Of a stretch of DNA of 64,000 bases, positions 43,893-54,460 are shown piece after piece. Each line of letters starts with the position of its first letter. The first letter of the stretch is position 1. The notes under the pieces are model-generated. The model was not told the DNA's origin. It did no database searches and saw only the letters and a program-made list of their open reading frames with translations. The translations under genes and the position numbers were made by a program. The stretch is from Chryseobacterium paridis (lineage in GTDB: Bacteria > Bacteroidota > Bacteroidia > Flavobacteriales > Weeksellaceae), in the NCBI RefSeq assembly GCF_016595215.1, contig NZ_JAENHK010000010.1:744001-808000 (forward strand), given 5' to 3'.

Positions 43893-43925
43893 AAAACTAA
43901 ACCACTGTATCAGTGGTTTAGTTTT
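43893..43925. terminator. Bidirectional terminator after the Rhs region
   Basis: A perfect 15-base stem, AAAACTAAACCACTG (43893-43907) with a three-base loop and its complement at 43911-43925. It separates the Rhs operon from the convergent DUF6150 gene. Confidence 0.9.
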
Positions 43926-43957
43926 ACAAAAATCTATTTTTTTAATTTGTAACTCGA

Positions 43958-44245
43958 TCAGCTTTTTAATTTACCTTTCAATGGGTGCTCACCTTGCCAG
44001 CGGGCACTTGCATCATCTTTTACATAATGAATTGATAGATCAGCAGCGGCCTTAGAGTTGGAGAAACAAATCGAACGATCTGAGCTGTTCTCAAAGTTCT
44101 CAATATACCAGAAAGCTTCATTTTCCAGAGCTTTCAGTTTCGAGCTTGTTTTATAGACCAGTAAATCAGCTGAGCTTTCAACATCAGTTTCATATACTAC
44201 AAGGTCATTTTTGGATTGAAAATTTTTAATACTAATACTTGGCAT
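43958..44245 (-). CDS. DUF6150-like small protein
   Basis: 95 residues, soluble, no signal peptide. Two tandem copies of a YxT or FxNxxxxADLxxYKT unit are visible (VYETDVESSADLLVYKTSSK and ICFSNSKAAADLSIHYVKDD), which is the pattern of DUF6150 proteins of Bacteroidota. Function unknown. It is a single gene between a terminator and the repeat-rich spacer 44340-44400. Confidence 0.75.
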   Translation of the reverse strand: MPSISIKNFQSKNDLVVYETDVESSADLLVYKTSSKLKALENEAFWYIENFENSSDRSICFSNSKAAADLSIHYVKDDASARWQGEHPLKGKLKS

Positions 44246-44349
44246 GTGTTCGGTGTTTTGGTGTTATTTGATAACGACATTTGATGTAATCAATTTCGCT
44301 GGTCTAAAGATAGTGATTTATAATTTAATGAATAATAACACCTTACAAC

Positions 44350-44398
44350 CAACTTTGAGCTTTCATCTTTCAACTTTCAACTTTCCATTTTCAACTAT
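44350..44398. repeat. Short CAACTTT heptamer repeat
   Basis: CAACTTT-type heptamers around 44369-44384 with TTTCCATTTTCAAC after them, in the gap between two minus-strand genes. The same words form the right arm of the islands at 6528-6580 and 52490-52520. Confidence 0.6.
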
Positions 44399-44403
44399 CA
44401 AAA

Positions 44404-45252
44404 CTAAACCCCTTCCATCACCCTTTGTTTACTTTTTCTAAATTCCGTCAAACTGATCTTATGCCGCTTTTTGAAGAATTTATTTAAATGGCTTTCATCC
44501 GCAAAACCAAACTCGCTTACAATCTCATTGATTCGCATATCGCTGAACATCAACCTATGCTCAATCAATCTCATTTTGAAGTTATAGACATAGTTCTGAA
44601 TGGTTTCCCCACATTGATTTTTAAAATAACTTCCTAAATAAGTTTCAGACAATCCAAATTTCTGACTGATAACGGAAGCCTTCAATTGCTGTGGATCGTA
44701 AATATGGGTCTGGATATGACCAATGATTGCCAACATTCTTTTATCTGAGTTAACTGTAGCATTTACAGGTCTCATTTTCGATATATTCCTTGCTGCAATC
44801 ACAATTAATGCGTTTACATAATGCAGTGTAAGATCTTCCTGATAAAGATCATTATGCTTCATGTTGTGCAGGAGTGAATCAACGATTGATTTTACTAAAA
44901 ATTCATCCGGCTTATTTTTCAAAACACAGCCAGATAAATGGGAGGCATGATATAATAAACATTCAATACAATTGATACTCTTCCAGTTATATTCCCTCAC
45001 ATAATGTTCACTGAACTTAACAAATAAGAACTCTGACATTTCAGAAATATCAAAGTAGTGCTGGTCATTAGGAGTGAGCATGATCAGGCTCCCTTTGTTA
45101 TAAGTAACCTTATTATCATTGATTTCTAAAAACCCTGATCCGGAAATAACATATACCATCTGAAAGAAAGAAAACTGCAGATTCCTTACGGGGCATTTTT
45201 CTGTTTTACAGTATTGCACATCTACCAGTTGATCTATATTTTCTTTGTTCAT
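44404..45252 (-). CDS. AraC family transcriptional regulator
   Basis: 282 residues. N-terminal cupin sensor (FFQMVYVISGSGFLEINDNK, YNKGSLIMLTPNDQHYFDI) and C-terminal AraC domain with two helix-turn-helix units (KASVISQKFGLSETYLGSYF and RINEIVSEFGFADESHLNKFFKKRHK). It diverges from an MFS drug-type transporter, the likely target. The minus-strand box TAATTTTG at 45257-45264 ends four bases before the start codon, so the message may be leaderless. Confidence 0.92.
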   Translation of the reverse strand: MNKENIDQLVDVQYCKTEKCPVRNLQFSFFQMVYVISGSGFLEINDNKVTYNKGSLIMLTPNDQHYFDISEMSEFLFVKFSEHYVREYNWKSINCIECLLYHASHLSGCVLKNKPDEFLVKSIVDSLLHNMKHNDLYQEDLTLHYVNALIVIAARNISKMRPVNATVNSDKRMLAIIGHIQTHIYDPQQLKASVISQKFGLSETYLGSYFKNQCGETIQNYVYNFKMRLIEHRLMFSDMRINEIVSEFGFADESHLNKFFKKRHKISLTEFRKSKQRVMEGV

Positions 45253-45256
45253 GTTG

Positions 45257-45264
45257 CAAAATTA
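45257..45264 (-). promoter_or_regulatory. TAnnTTTG -7 box of the AraC gene
   Basis: Minus strand TAATTTTG, full consensus match, with a four-base gap to the ATG at 45252. Confidence 0.5.
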
Positions 45265-45339
45265 CTCTTTTATCATTAAAATATACTGATTTATTAAAAA
45301 AAATCTGTCCAATTTTGTGGAATAATTTTAAGACTCATC

Positions 45340-46530
45340 ATGAAACGATCGATTTATATTTTGGCTCTGGGAGCTTTTGGGATCATCACTACAGAATTTG
45401 GGGTGATTGGTATTTTACCCAACATCAGTAGGGAATTTAATGTATCTATAGATACAGCAGGCTGGCTGTTGAGTGCTTTTGCGCTTACGGTAGCTGTTTC
45501 TTCTCCCTTTATTACAGCATTTACCACTAAAATAAACCGTAAACTTTTATTGTGTATGGTGCTTGGTGTATTTGTATTATCAAATCTTCTTTCTTCTATT
45601 TCAACTAATTTTACCATGTTGATGGTAGCGCGGGTTTTACCGGCTTTCCTTCATCCTTTGTTCTGGAATATTTCAATGGCGATCGCGTTTAAGCAGGGTG
45701 GAGCCAAAGCAGTCTCTATAGTCATGGCCGGGCTTAGTTTAGCTACTGTTTTAGGGGTTCCACTTACCACCTATGCTGCGGACTTCTTCAATAACTGGCA
45801 AGCCTCTTTTTATATGGGAAGCTTTGTAAGCTTGATTGCATTTTTAGGATTATTATTCTTTGTTCCGTCAATGCCGGCCAGTAAGGATAAAACATCACAA
45901 AATCAGTTATATGTATTGAAAAGCCCACAGCTTTGGGTTAATCTGATTTCGACCATTCTTACATTGGCTGCCATGTTTTCAAGTTATACGTATCTGGCTG
46001 CCTATCTTGAGAAAATTACGCAGATGAACGGAGCTGAAATCAGTGTAATGCTGCTTTTATTTGGAGGTATGGGAATTCTGGGTAACTGGCTTATGGGAAT
46101 TGCATTGAATAGAAATTTGCTGTTAACTGTACGTTTGTTTTTCGTGTCTCTGATCGCTGTTCAGATATTAGCTTATTACTTTGGAGGAATTTTTATAGCG
46201 ATGGTTCTTATTCTTTCTCTATGGGGAATGATACATACCGGCGGTTTCTTGGTTCCTAACATTCGAACTACTCAGGCTGTTCCACACAATGCCCTCGAAT
46301 TTGTCAATAGTTTGCTAACTTCTTGCTACAATATCGGGATATCATTAGGGGCTCTCGTAGGAGGATTGATCATTGCGAAATATGGAATTCATCAAATCGT
46401 ATGGATCAGTATCGGATTACTCGGTGTTACTTTTGCCATCAGTTTTATCACTTTTCCGAAAAATGCAGAGATAGAATTAGAAGGCGAAGAAAAAGAGGAA
46501 ATAGCGACTTCCTCCGTAATATGCGAATAG
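45340..46530 (+). CDS. MFS transporter, DHA1/AraJ-like efflux type
   Basis: 396 residues, 12 helices. The start ILALGAFGIITTEFGVIGIL and the segment VSIDTAGWLLSAFALTVAVSSPF are characteristic of the AraJ/YdhP/PbuE drug:proton antiporter group; FTTKINRKLLL is motif A. The charged C-terminal tail (ELEGEEKEEI) is cytoplasmic. Divergent from an AraC regulator whose sensor domain probably detects the exported compound. Substrate unknown. Confidence 0.93.
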   Translation: MKRSIYILALGAFGIITTEFGVIGILPNISREFNVSIDTAGWLLSAFALTVAVSSPFITAFTTKINRKLLLCMVLGVFVLSNLLSSISTNFTMLMVARVLPAFLHPLFWNISMAIAFKQGGAKAVSIVMAGLSLATVLGVPLTTYAADFFNNWQASFYMGSFVSLIAFLGLLFFVPSMPASKDKTSQNQLYVLKSPQLWVNLISTILTLAAMFSSYTYLAAYLEKITQMNGAEISVMLLLFGGMGILGNWLMGIALNRNLLLTVRLFFVSLIAVQILAYYFGGIFIAMVLILSLWGMIHTGGFLVPNIRTTQAVPHNALEFVNSLLTSCYNIGISLGALVGGLIIAKYGIHQIVWISIGLLGVTFAISFITFPKNAEIELEGEEKEEIATSSVICE

Positions 46531-46584
46531 GTTTGGGCAAAGTAAATAATCTGTGTCTGAGCCAAGGAATATTGAACACTAACG

Positions 46585-46715
46585 TTGTCATTTCGAGTAG
46601 ATTTTTATAGAAAATCGTATCGAGAAATCTTTTTAGCACATCTCGATACATTTTTCTCCTGAACTACGTTCGCAGGATTACATCCTGTATTACGAAAAAC
46701 ACTCGATGTGACGCT
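46585..46715. repeat. Dispersed palindromic repeat of the TCTCGATACG / CTACTCGAAATGAC type
   Basis: GTCATTTCGAGTAGATTTTT and GAAAATCGTATCGAGAAATC, followed by an inverted, weaker copy (ATCTCGATACATTTTTC ... CACTCGATGTGACG). The reverse complement of the first half matches the core of the two repeats at 4620-4670 and 5040-5100. It fills the spacer 46531-46756, which has no gene. Confidence 0.7.
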
Positions 46716-46756
46716 ATTCGCTCTTATACTGAATAATAAATAATTTTTTTCTTCTC

Positions 46757-46815
46757 ATCTCAATACAGTTTCATTCTGAATATCTACAGAATAAGATTGT
46801 ATTGAGATTATTTTT
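46757..46815. terminator. Long hairpin, probable terminator
   Basis: ATCTCAATACA (46757-46767) pairs with TGTATTGAGAT (46798-46808), with an inner ATTCTG/CAGAAT stem, followed by TATTTTTTT. Placed between the MFS gene and the convergent 89-residue gene. Confidence 0.65.
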
Positions 46816-46834
46816 TTATCAATTTTAAAAGCTT

Positions 46835-47104
46835 TTATTTATTTTCCTTTGGGGTGATGTGGATTACATTAGCAGCTCCGGGTTCTATGACAAGCTGCAC
46901 TCCTGATCCTCTTTCTTCATGCCTTCCTTCAATAGCTGATCCCGTGGATAATGTCAGTTTTCCTTGCCAAACAGGATGTGGAGGAACAAGAGCGATTTCA
47001 ATTTCTTCTTCTTCAAGCTGTATGATAATCGATTCAGCATCGATCTTTGTGCGGGTTCCATCTTTCGATACCGCATACGTTGCATATTGCTTATTTTCAT
47101 TCAT
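46835..47104 (-). CDS. Small uncharacterised protein
   Basis: 89 residues, not recognised. Soluble and acidic: ATYAVSKDGTRTKIDAESII, an EEEEIEIALVPPHPVWQGKL strand region, then SAIEGRHEERGSGVQLVIEP. Predominantly beta strands. It has its own direction and a clear hairpin behind it. Codon use looks coding. Possibly a small beta-barrel or stress protein; nothing more can be said. Confidence 0.6.
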   Translation of the reverse strand: MNENKQYATYAVSKDGTRTKIDAESIIIQLEEEEIEIALVPPHPVWQGKLTLSTGSAIEGRHEERGSGVQLVIEPGAANVIHITPKENK

Positions 47105-47226
47105 GTCTTTATAATTTTAATTCGTTAAGTTAAAAAAAATCTTCTTTTGTTATGGTTGATCGTGACCGTTTTATTTTTAATTTAGTACTACTTTTTAAAT
47201 AGCTTTAATACCAATACTTATTTATT

Positions 47227-49243
<2,017 letters not shown>

Positions 49244-49275
49244 AAAATAAGTGAAGTAACTCTCTTGTAAAAATC

Positions 49276-49305
49276 TTAACCCATCCTTATAAAAGGTTGG
49301 GTTAA
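49276..49305. terminator. Hairpin after the TetX-like gene
   Basis: TTAACCCA (49276-49283) pairs with TGGGTTAA (49298-49305), with CCTT/AAGG inside the loop; a modest T tract follows. Confidence 0.65.
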
Positions 49306-49325
49306 ATTTTGTAAGAAAAGTATAT

Positions 49326-49343
49326 TTTAATCATTTGATTAAA
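49326..49343. promoter_or_regulatory. TetR operator, tetR side
   Basis: TTTAATCA TT TGATTAAA, perfect 8-base arms. The same arms recur at 50043-50060 before the exporter operon. It lies upstream of the TACATTTG box of the tetR gene. Confidence 0.75.
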
Positions 49344-49371
49344 AATTTTGTTTAATTATAGAAATATTTTT

Positions 49372-49379
49372 TACATTTG
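49372..49379 (+). promoter_or_regulatory. TAnnTTTG -7 box of the exporter-linked TetR gene
   Basis: TACATTTG, full consensus match, 20 bases before the ATG at 49400, leaving a short normal leader. Confidence 0.6.
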
Positions 49380-49399
49380 CAACAGAAGAACGAACTCAT

Positions 49400-50026
49400 A
49401 TGAAAGAAGAATCTAAAAAAAAGGACACTAGCACAGAAGAAAAAATAAAAGAAGCAGCACGAATCGTATTTTATAGAAAAGGATTTGCAGCTACCAGAAC
49501 CAGGGATATTGCTGAAGAAGCAGACATCAACCTGGCTTTGCTTAATTATTATTTCCGAAGTAAGGCCAAATTATTTGAGATCATCATGCTGGAAACAATG
49601 GCGGGATTCTTTCAAAGTTTATTGGTTGTTTTAAATACTGAGCAAACAACTCTTGAAGAAAAAGTAGAGCAGGTAGTCGGAAAATATATTGATCTTATTA
49701 TCAAGGAACCTGAAATTCCAACTTTTATCATTAGCGAGCTCAGAAATAATCCTAATCTGCTGCTACAAAAAATTCCTCTAAAAGAAGTTGTACAGTCTTC
49801 AGTATTCCTACAACAACACCAGGAAGCAGTAAAAAAAGGGCTGATCATTGAACCCAATCCTTTGCATTTTTTAATCAACCTGTTAGGGCTTACTGTATTT
49901 CCCTTTATTGCAAAACCTATGTTGATGGGCAGTAACGAATTGAATGATAAAGAATTCAACACCTTAATGCTACAACGTAAAAAGCTTATTCCTATCTGGG
50001 TTAAAGCGATGATGGCGGCAGGTTAA
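49400..50026 (+). CDS. TetR/AcrR family repressor of the drug exporter
   Basis: 208 residues. DNA-binding part: AARIVFYRKGFAATRTRDIA followed by DINLALLNYYFRSKAKLFEI; the NYYF pattern is typical of the CecR/YbiH-like group that governs YbhGFSR exporters. C-terminal helical ligand domain. An identical-arm palindrome flanks the gene on both sides (49326 and 50043), in its own promoter and in that of the downstream efflux operon, so it is likely to repress both. Confidence 0.94.
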   Translation: MKEESKKKDTSTEEKIKEAARIVFYRKGFAATRTRDIAEEADINLALLNYYFRSKAKLFEIIMLETMAGFFQSLLVVLNTEQTTLEEKVEQVVGKYIDLIIKEPEIPTFIISELRNNPNLLLQKIPLKEVVQSSVFLQQHQEAVKKGLIIEPNPLHFLINLLGLTVFPFIAKPMLMGSNELNDKEFNTLMLQRKKLIPIWVKAMMAAG

Positions 50027-50042
50027 ATTTTTTTGACCCTAA

Positions 50043-50060
50043 TTTAATCAAATGATTAAA
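50043..50060. promoter_or_regulatory. TetR operator, efflux-operon side
   Basis: TTTAATCA AA TGATTAAA: arms identical to the site at 49326-49343, only the central two bases differ. It is 67 bases before the TolC-family start codon. Confidence 0.75.
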
Positions 50061-50126
50061 ACGAAATTTTAAACAAGAATTAAGAAAACGATAAATGATT
50101 TTTTAACCTATAAACGATGAGTTATT

Positions 50127-51413
50127 ATGTATAAAAATGCTCAAAAATACTTGCTGATTCTCTTACTGGGCTGTGCCTCACCAACACTCTTTAAAGCACA
50201 GTCGGAAAAAATAAGTCTGGAGGAATGTTACCGGTTGGCAAAAGAAAACTCTCCTACGATCAGAAAAAGAGAGATCACCTCCAAAACCTCAGATTACAAT
50301 GTCAAAAATGCCAACAAAAATTATCTTCCACAGATTACTTTTTCCGGACAGGCAACCTATCAGTCTCAAACGATCAGTTTTTCTGATGTGCTTGGATCTC
50401 TTCCAATCAATGCCGCACTGCCTTCACTCAGTAAAGATCAATATAAAATCCAGGGTGAAATAGATCAGGTAATATATGATGGTGGAGTAACATACAATCA
50501 AAAAGAGCTTACAAAAGCGAACACCGAATTGCAGTTACAAAATATTGAAACCAGCTTGTATGCTTTGAAACAAAGGATCAATAATTTGTTTTTCTCTATC
50601 ATATTAATGGATGAGCAACTGAAACAAAACGATCTCAACAAATCCAATCTACAGACTCAGGTACAAAAAACAGAAGCTGCATTGAAGTATGGAACAGCGT
50701 ATCGCAGTAATGTAGATGAGCTCAAAGCAGAAATCATCAATATTGAAATGATGAGCACTGAATACACCACGAACCGTGAAGCGTATCTTAAAATGCTTTC
50801 TCTTTTCATTGGCAAAGAACTCTCTGCTTCTACACAACTGGAGCTTCCTGATAATCAACTTTTCCAAACAGACATAATAAGACCTGAACTAAAAGCTTTT
50901 GATCTTCAAAAATCAGTGTATGATCTTCAGAAAAAACAATTAAAATCAGAACTCCTTCCTAAAGTAAGTGCATTTTTCCAGGGAGCTTATGGCAGACCTA
51001 CCCTTAATATTATTGAGAATAAATTCGGTCCCTGGTTTATTACAGGAGTCAGATTCAGTTGGTCTTTGGATAGCCTATATACCACATCCAATAAAAAAGA
51101 AATCCTGGAGCTCAATAAAAAGACCGCAGATGCAGATAGGGACACATTTTTACTCAACACCAGACTTGATCTTACCCAACAGGATGAACAGGTAAAAAAA
51201 TATTCTCAATTGCTGGAACAGGATGAAAAAGTAATCGTTTTACGCCAATCCGTAAAACAATCTGCAGAAGCCCAACTTGCCAATGGTGTTATTACCATTC
51301 ATGAGTATATTCAGAAGCTTAATGCAGAACATCTTGCCAGACAAACCCAGATCCTGCATCAGGTTCAGTTATTACAAGCGAAATACAATCAGAAATTTAT
51401 AACCGGAAATTAA
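50127..51413 (+). CDS. TolC family outer-membrane efflux channel
   Basis: 428 residues. Signal peptide (YLLILLLGCASPTLFKAQ) then ISLEECYRLAKENSPTIRKR, the usual start of outer-membrane efflux proteins, and two repeats of long coiled helices. Starts the exporter operon and is followed 6 bases later by the adaptor gene. It provides the exit duct for the ABC-type pump encoded downstream. The internal Cys (LLLGCAS) could be read as a lipobox, but the FKAQ cleavage site downstream fits a soluble secreted signal better. Confidence 0.92.
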   Translation: MYKNAQKYLLILLLGCASPTLFKAQSEKISLEECYRLAKENSPTIRKREITSKTSDYNVKNANKNYLPQITFSGQATYQSQTISFSDVLGSLPINAALPSLSKDQYKIQGEIDQVIYDGGVTYNQKELTKANTELQLQNIETSLYALKQRINNLFFSIILMDEQLKQNDLNKSNLQTQVQKTEAALKYGTAYRSNVDELKAEIINIEMMSTEYTTNREAYLKMLSLFIGKELSASTQLELPDNQLFQTDIIRPELKAFDLQKSVYDLQKKQLKSELLPKVSAFFQGAYGRPTLNIIENKFGPWFITGVRFSWSLDSLYTTSNKKEILELNKKTADADRDTFLLNTRLDLTQQDEQVKKYSQLLEQDEKVIVLRQSVKQSAEAQLANGVITIHEYIQKLNAEHLARQTQILHQVQLLQAKYNQKFITGN

Positions 51414-51419
51414 TTAAAA

Positions 51420-52349
51420 ATGAAAAAAAATATCATATTCTTAGCCACAGCTTTAGTATTGAGCGCCTGCCAGCAAAAAGACAATTTTGATGCTTCGGGA
51501 AATTTTGAAGCTGATGAAGTGATTGTGTCCGCACAGCAAGATGGTGAATTGATTTCTTATTCCGTACAGGAAGGATCAAAGCTTAAAACAGGAAATAAAG
51601 TGGGACAAATCGATGTAAAAATAGCCACTCTTCAGAAAGAACAGGCTGAAGCTAGCATTGGTGCTTTAAACCAGAAAACCAGCAACGTAGATGAACAAAA
51701 CCTACTGATCAGAAAGCAGCTCGCAGTGCAGGAAGCTCAACTCGATCAGCAACTTCATGAGCGTACCCGTACCGTTAATCTATTGAAAGCCGATGCAGCA
51801 ACCCGCAAACAACTTGATGATATAGACGCTGCAATTGACCAGCTCAGAAAACAGATCGCAGTCACCCGCCAGCAACTTTCAGTCAATGATTCAAACACCA
51901 ATACCCAAAACCGGGGTATTTTAAGTGAAAAAGCACCCCTGGAAAAAACTGCCGCTCAATTTCAGGAACAGATCAACAAAGGACAAATCATTAATCCTAT
52001 TGATGGAATTGTGCTTGTTAATTATGCACTTCAGGGAGAAATGCAGATAATTGGTAAACCATTATATAAAATTGCCAATACCAATACCCTTGATTTACGT
52101 GCTTATATTACCGGAACCCAACTTCCACAGATCAAAATCGGACAAACTGTGAAAGTAAGAATTGACCAGGGCAAAAAAGGATATAAAGAATATCAGGGAG
52201 TCATAAAATGGATTTCAGATAAATCTGAATTCTCCCCAAAAACCATCCAAACCAAAGACGAAAGAGCCAACCTTGTTTATGCTATAAAAGTACGTGTAAA
52301 GAATGATGGTTATTTGAAAATTGGGATGTACGGTGAGGTCGTTTTTTAA
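51420..52349 (+). CDS. HlyD-type periplasmic adaptor lipoprotein (YbhG-like)
   Basis: 309 residues with lipobox LSAC (Cys 17). Two halves of a lipoyl-type domain (EADEVIVSAQQDGELISYSV and INPIDGIVLVNYALQGEM) frame a long coiled coil (about residues 70-170), then the beta-barrel domain (YITGTQLPQIKIGQTVKVRI). It links the inner-membrane ABC pump to the TolC-like channel. Anchoring by lipid is common in Bacteroidota adaptors. A 228-base repeat island separates it from the ATPase genes. Confidence 0.93.
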   Translation: MKKNIIFLATALVLSACQQKDNFDASGNFEADEVIVSAQQDGELISYSVQEGSKLKTGNKVGQIDVKIATLQKEQAEASIGALNQKTSNVDEQNLLIRKQLAVQEAQLDQQLHERTRTVNLLKADAATRKQLDDIDAAIDQLRKQIAVTRQQLSVNDSNTNTQNRGILSEKAPLEKTAAQFQEQINKGQIINPIDGIVLVNYALQGEMQIIGKPLYKIANTNTLDLRAYITGTQLPQIKIGQTVKVRIDQGKKGYKEYQGVIKWISDKSEFSPKTIQTKDERANLVYAIKVRVKNDGYLKIGMYGEVVF

Positions 52350-52565
52350 TTGAAAGTTGAAAGTTGAAAATGGAAAATTTAGGGTTTAGGGTTTAGGGTT
52401 TAGGGTTTAGGGTTTAGGGTTTAGGGTTTAGCAAAAATAATTCATAATTCATAATTCATAATTCATAATTCATAATTCATAACTTTTAATTTCAACTTTC
52501 CACTTTCCATTTTCCATTTTCAACTCATAATTCATAACTCATAATTCATAGCTCATAAAACTTCT
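52350..52565. repeat. Heptanucleotide repeat island with 7 TTTAGGG units, inside the exporter operon
   Basis: Left arm TTGAAAGTTGAAAATGG, then seven TTTAGGG units plus TTTAG (52378-52431), GCAAAAATAATTC, six AATTCAT units (52439-52480) and a right arm of CAACTTTCCACTTTCC and TTCCATTTTCAAC. The flanks are reverse complements of each other, as in the island at 6375-6580. It fills the whole gap between the adaptor and ATPase genes and has no coding content. Confidence 0.9.
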
Positions 52566-52577
52566 AATTCAAAAAAA

Positions 52578-53519
52578 ATGCATTCAGTAATTGTAAAAAA
52601 CCTGAGTAAAACCTACGGAAGCACAAAAGCTGTTGACGATGTTTCATTTGAGGTGAAAAAGGGTGAACTATTTGGACTTATTGGTCCTGATGGTGCCGGA
52701 AAAACCTCTATTTTCAGAATCCTGACCACCTTACTACTAGCGGACGGTGGAACAGCCATTGTAGAAGGCCATGATGTAGTTAAAGAATATCAGACAATCC
52801 GAAATAAAGTAGGTTATATGCCTGGAAAATTTTCATTGTATCAGGATCTTACTGTAGCGGAAAACCTGAATTTTTTTGCAACATTATTTGGAACTACGAT
52901 CCGGGAAAACTATGATCTTATCAAAGATATTTATGAACAGATCGAGCCGTTCAATAACAGAAGAGCAGGAAAACTTTCTGGTGGAATGAAACAGAAACTG
53001 GCTTTATGTTGTGCCCTGATCCACAAGCCTGATGTATTATTTTTAGATGAACCCACAACCGGAGTAGATGTCGTTTCAAGGAAAGAATTCTGGGATATGC
53101 TGGCAAGATTGAAAGAACAAAATATCAGTATAGTGGTTTCAACTCCTTATATGGATGAAGCTAAGCTCTGTGATCGTATTGCATTGATCCAGGGAGGGAA
53201 ATTAATGTCCGTAGATGAGCCTGAAACGATTATCAAGAATTTCCCTAAGCCTCTTTTTGCGGCGAAAGCGAAAAATATTTATCAGTTACTGGAAAATGTA
53301 AGATCCGATAAAGCCATTGAAAGTTGCTATGCATTCGGGGAATATCTTCATATCACTCTGGTTTCAGAGGATGGAACAGAAAAAGATATAGAAGAATTGG
53401 CCAGTCAATATCATCCTGAAGAGCTTGAAGTAAAAAAAATCACCCCCACCATTGAAGATAGTTTTATCCGATTGATGCGGGAACAAAAAGAAATAAAAGA
53501 AACAGCTGATGGAAAATAA
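52578..53519 (+). CDS. ABC transporter ATP-binding protein (YbhF N-half-like)
   Basis: 313 residues. Walker A GPDGAGKTS, signature LSGGMKQKL, Walker B DVLFLDEPT. The expected H-loop histidine is missing: SIVVSTPYMDEA has Pro where the second ATPase has His (TTHYMDEA). In E. coli YbhF the two ATPases are one chain; here they are separate and overlap by 11 bases. A C-terminal extension of about 70 residues follows the ATPase core. With the second ATPase and two permeases it powers a YbhGFSR-type exporter. Confidence 0.92.
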   Translation: MHSVIVKNLSKTYGSTKAVDDVSFEVKKGELFGLIGPDGAGKTSIFRILTTLLLADGGTAIVEGHDVVKEYQTIRNKVGYMPGKFSLYQDLTVAENLNFFATLFGTTIRENYDLIKDIYEQIEPFNNRRAGKLSGGMKQKLALCCALIHKPDVLFLDEPTTGVDVVSRKEFWDMLARLKEQNISIVVSTPYMDEAKLCDRIALIQGGKLMSVDEPETIIKNFPKPLFAAKAKNIYQLLENVRSDKAIESCYAFGEYLHITLVSEDGTEKDIEELASQYHPEELEVKKITPTIEDSFIRLMREQKEIKETADGK

Positions 53520-54252
53520 AGCAATTATTTGTAAAGACCTGACCAAGCAGTTTGGTGATTTTAAAGCAGTGGACGGCATTTCCTTCGATGTAGATCAGGG
53601 CGAAATATTCGGTTTTCTGGGAGCCAACGGAGCAGGAAAAACCACTGCAATGCGTATCCTCTGCGGGCTTTCTTTTCCAACTTCGGGAAAAGCGATCGTA
53701 GCAGGTTATAATGTATACAAGCAGCAGGAAGAGATCAAGAAAAATATAGGATATATGAGCCAGAAGTTCTCCTTATATGATAACCTTACCATATTAGAAA
53801 ATATTGAATTTTATGGTGGAGTATACGGAGTCTCACGTGCTGATATAAAAACACGGAGTAATGAACTGATTTCCACACTAGGCTTAGAAAATGAAGCAAA
53901 AAAACTGGTCGGATCTTTACCATTAGGCTGGAAACAAAAACTAGCTTTCTCAGTAGCGGTATTCCATAAACCGAAAATTGTATTTCTGGACGAACCCACA
54001 GGAGGAGTAGATCCTATTACAAGACGACAGTTCTGGGATATGATCTATCAGGCTGCTGCAGATGGAATCACGGTATTTGTAACCACCCATTATATGGATG
54101 AAGCAGAATACTGTAACCGGATTACTGTAATGGTGGACGGAAGAGTAGAAGCAATGGATACTCCAACGAATTTAAAAAAGAAATTCAATACCCATTCTAT
54201 GGATGAAGTTTTTTATCAGTTGGCTAGGGGAGCGAAGAGGGGTGAAGGGTAG
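53509..54252 (+). CDS. ABC transporter ATP-binding protein (YbhF C-half-like)
   Basis: 247 residues. Walker A GANGAGKTT, Walker B IVFLDEPT and a proper H-loop VFVTTHYMDEA. The signature is altered: VGSLPLGWKQKLAFS in place of LSGG. Together with its partner (good signature, lost H-loop His), only one of the two composite ATP sites should be fully active. Starts 11 bases within the previous gene, so the two are translated in step and probably form a fixed heterodimer. Confidence 0.92.
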   Translation: MENKAIICKDLTKQFGDFKAVDGISFDVDQGEIFGFLGANGAGKTTAMRILCGLSFPTSGKAIVAGYNVYKQQEEIKKNIGYMSQKFSLYDNLTILENIEFYGGVYGVSRADIKTRSNELISTLGLENEAKKLVGSLPLGWKQKLAFSVAVFHKPKIVFLDEPTGGVDPITRRQFWDMIYQAAADGITVFVTTHYMDEAEYCNRITVMVDGRVEAMDTPTNLKKKFNTHSMDEVFYQLARGAKRGEG

Positions 54253-54262
54253 TTGATGATTG

Positions 54263-54445
54263 ATAATTTTTAATTGAAAATGGAAAGTGGAAAGTTGAAA
54301 ATGGAGAATTTAGGGTTTAGGGTTGAAAATTATGAATTATGAATAAACAGTACAATTAAAACAATGAGTTATGAGCTAAAAGTCAATAGCCATAAACAAA
54401 TAACCACCAACTAGCAACTAGCAACTAGCAACTAGCAACTAGCAA
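54263..54445. repeat. Repeat island with 2 TTTAGGG and 5 CTAGCAA units, inside the exporter operon
   Basis: TTAATTGAAAATGGAAAGTG opens the island, two TTTAGGG units follow at 54309-54322, then ATTATGAATTATGAAT, a non-repetitive stretch, and five perfect CTAGCAA units at 54411-54445. It lies between the second ATPase and the first permease gene and has no coding content. The inverted flank seen in the other islands is reduced here. Confidence 0.85.
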
Positions 54446-54460
54446 AATAAAGCCGTCACA

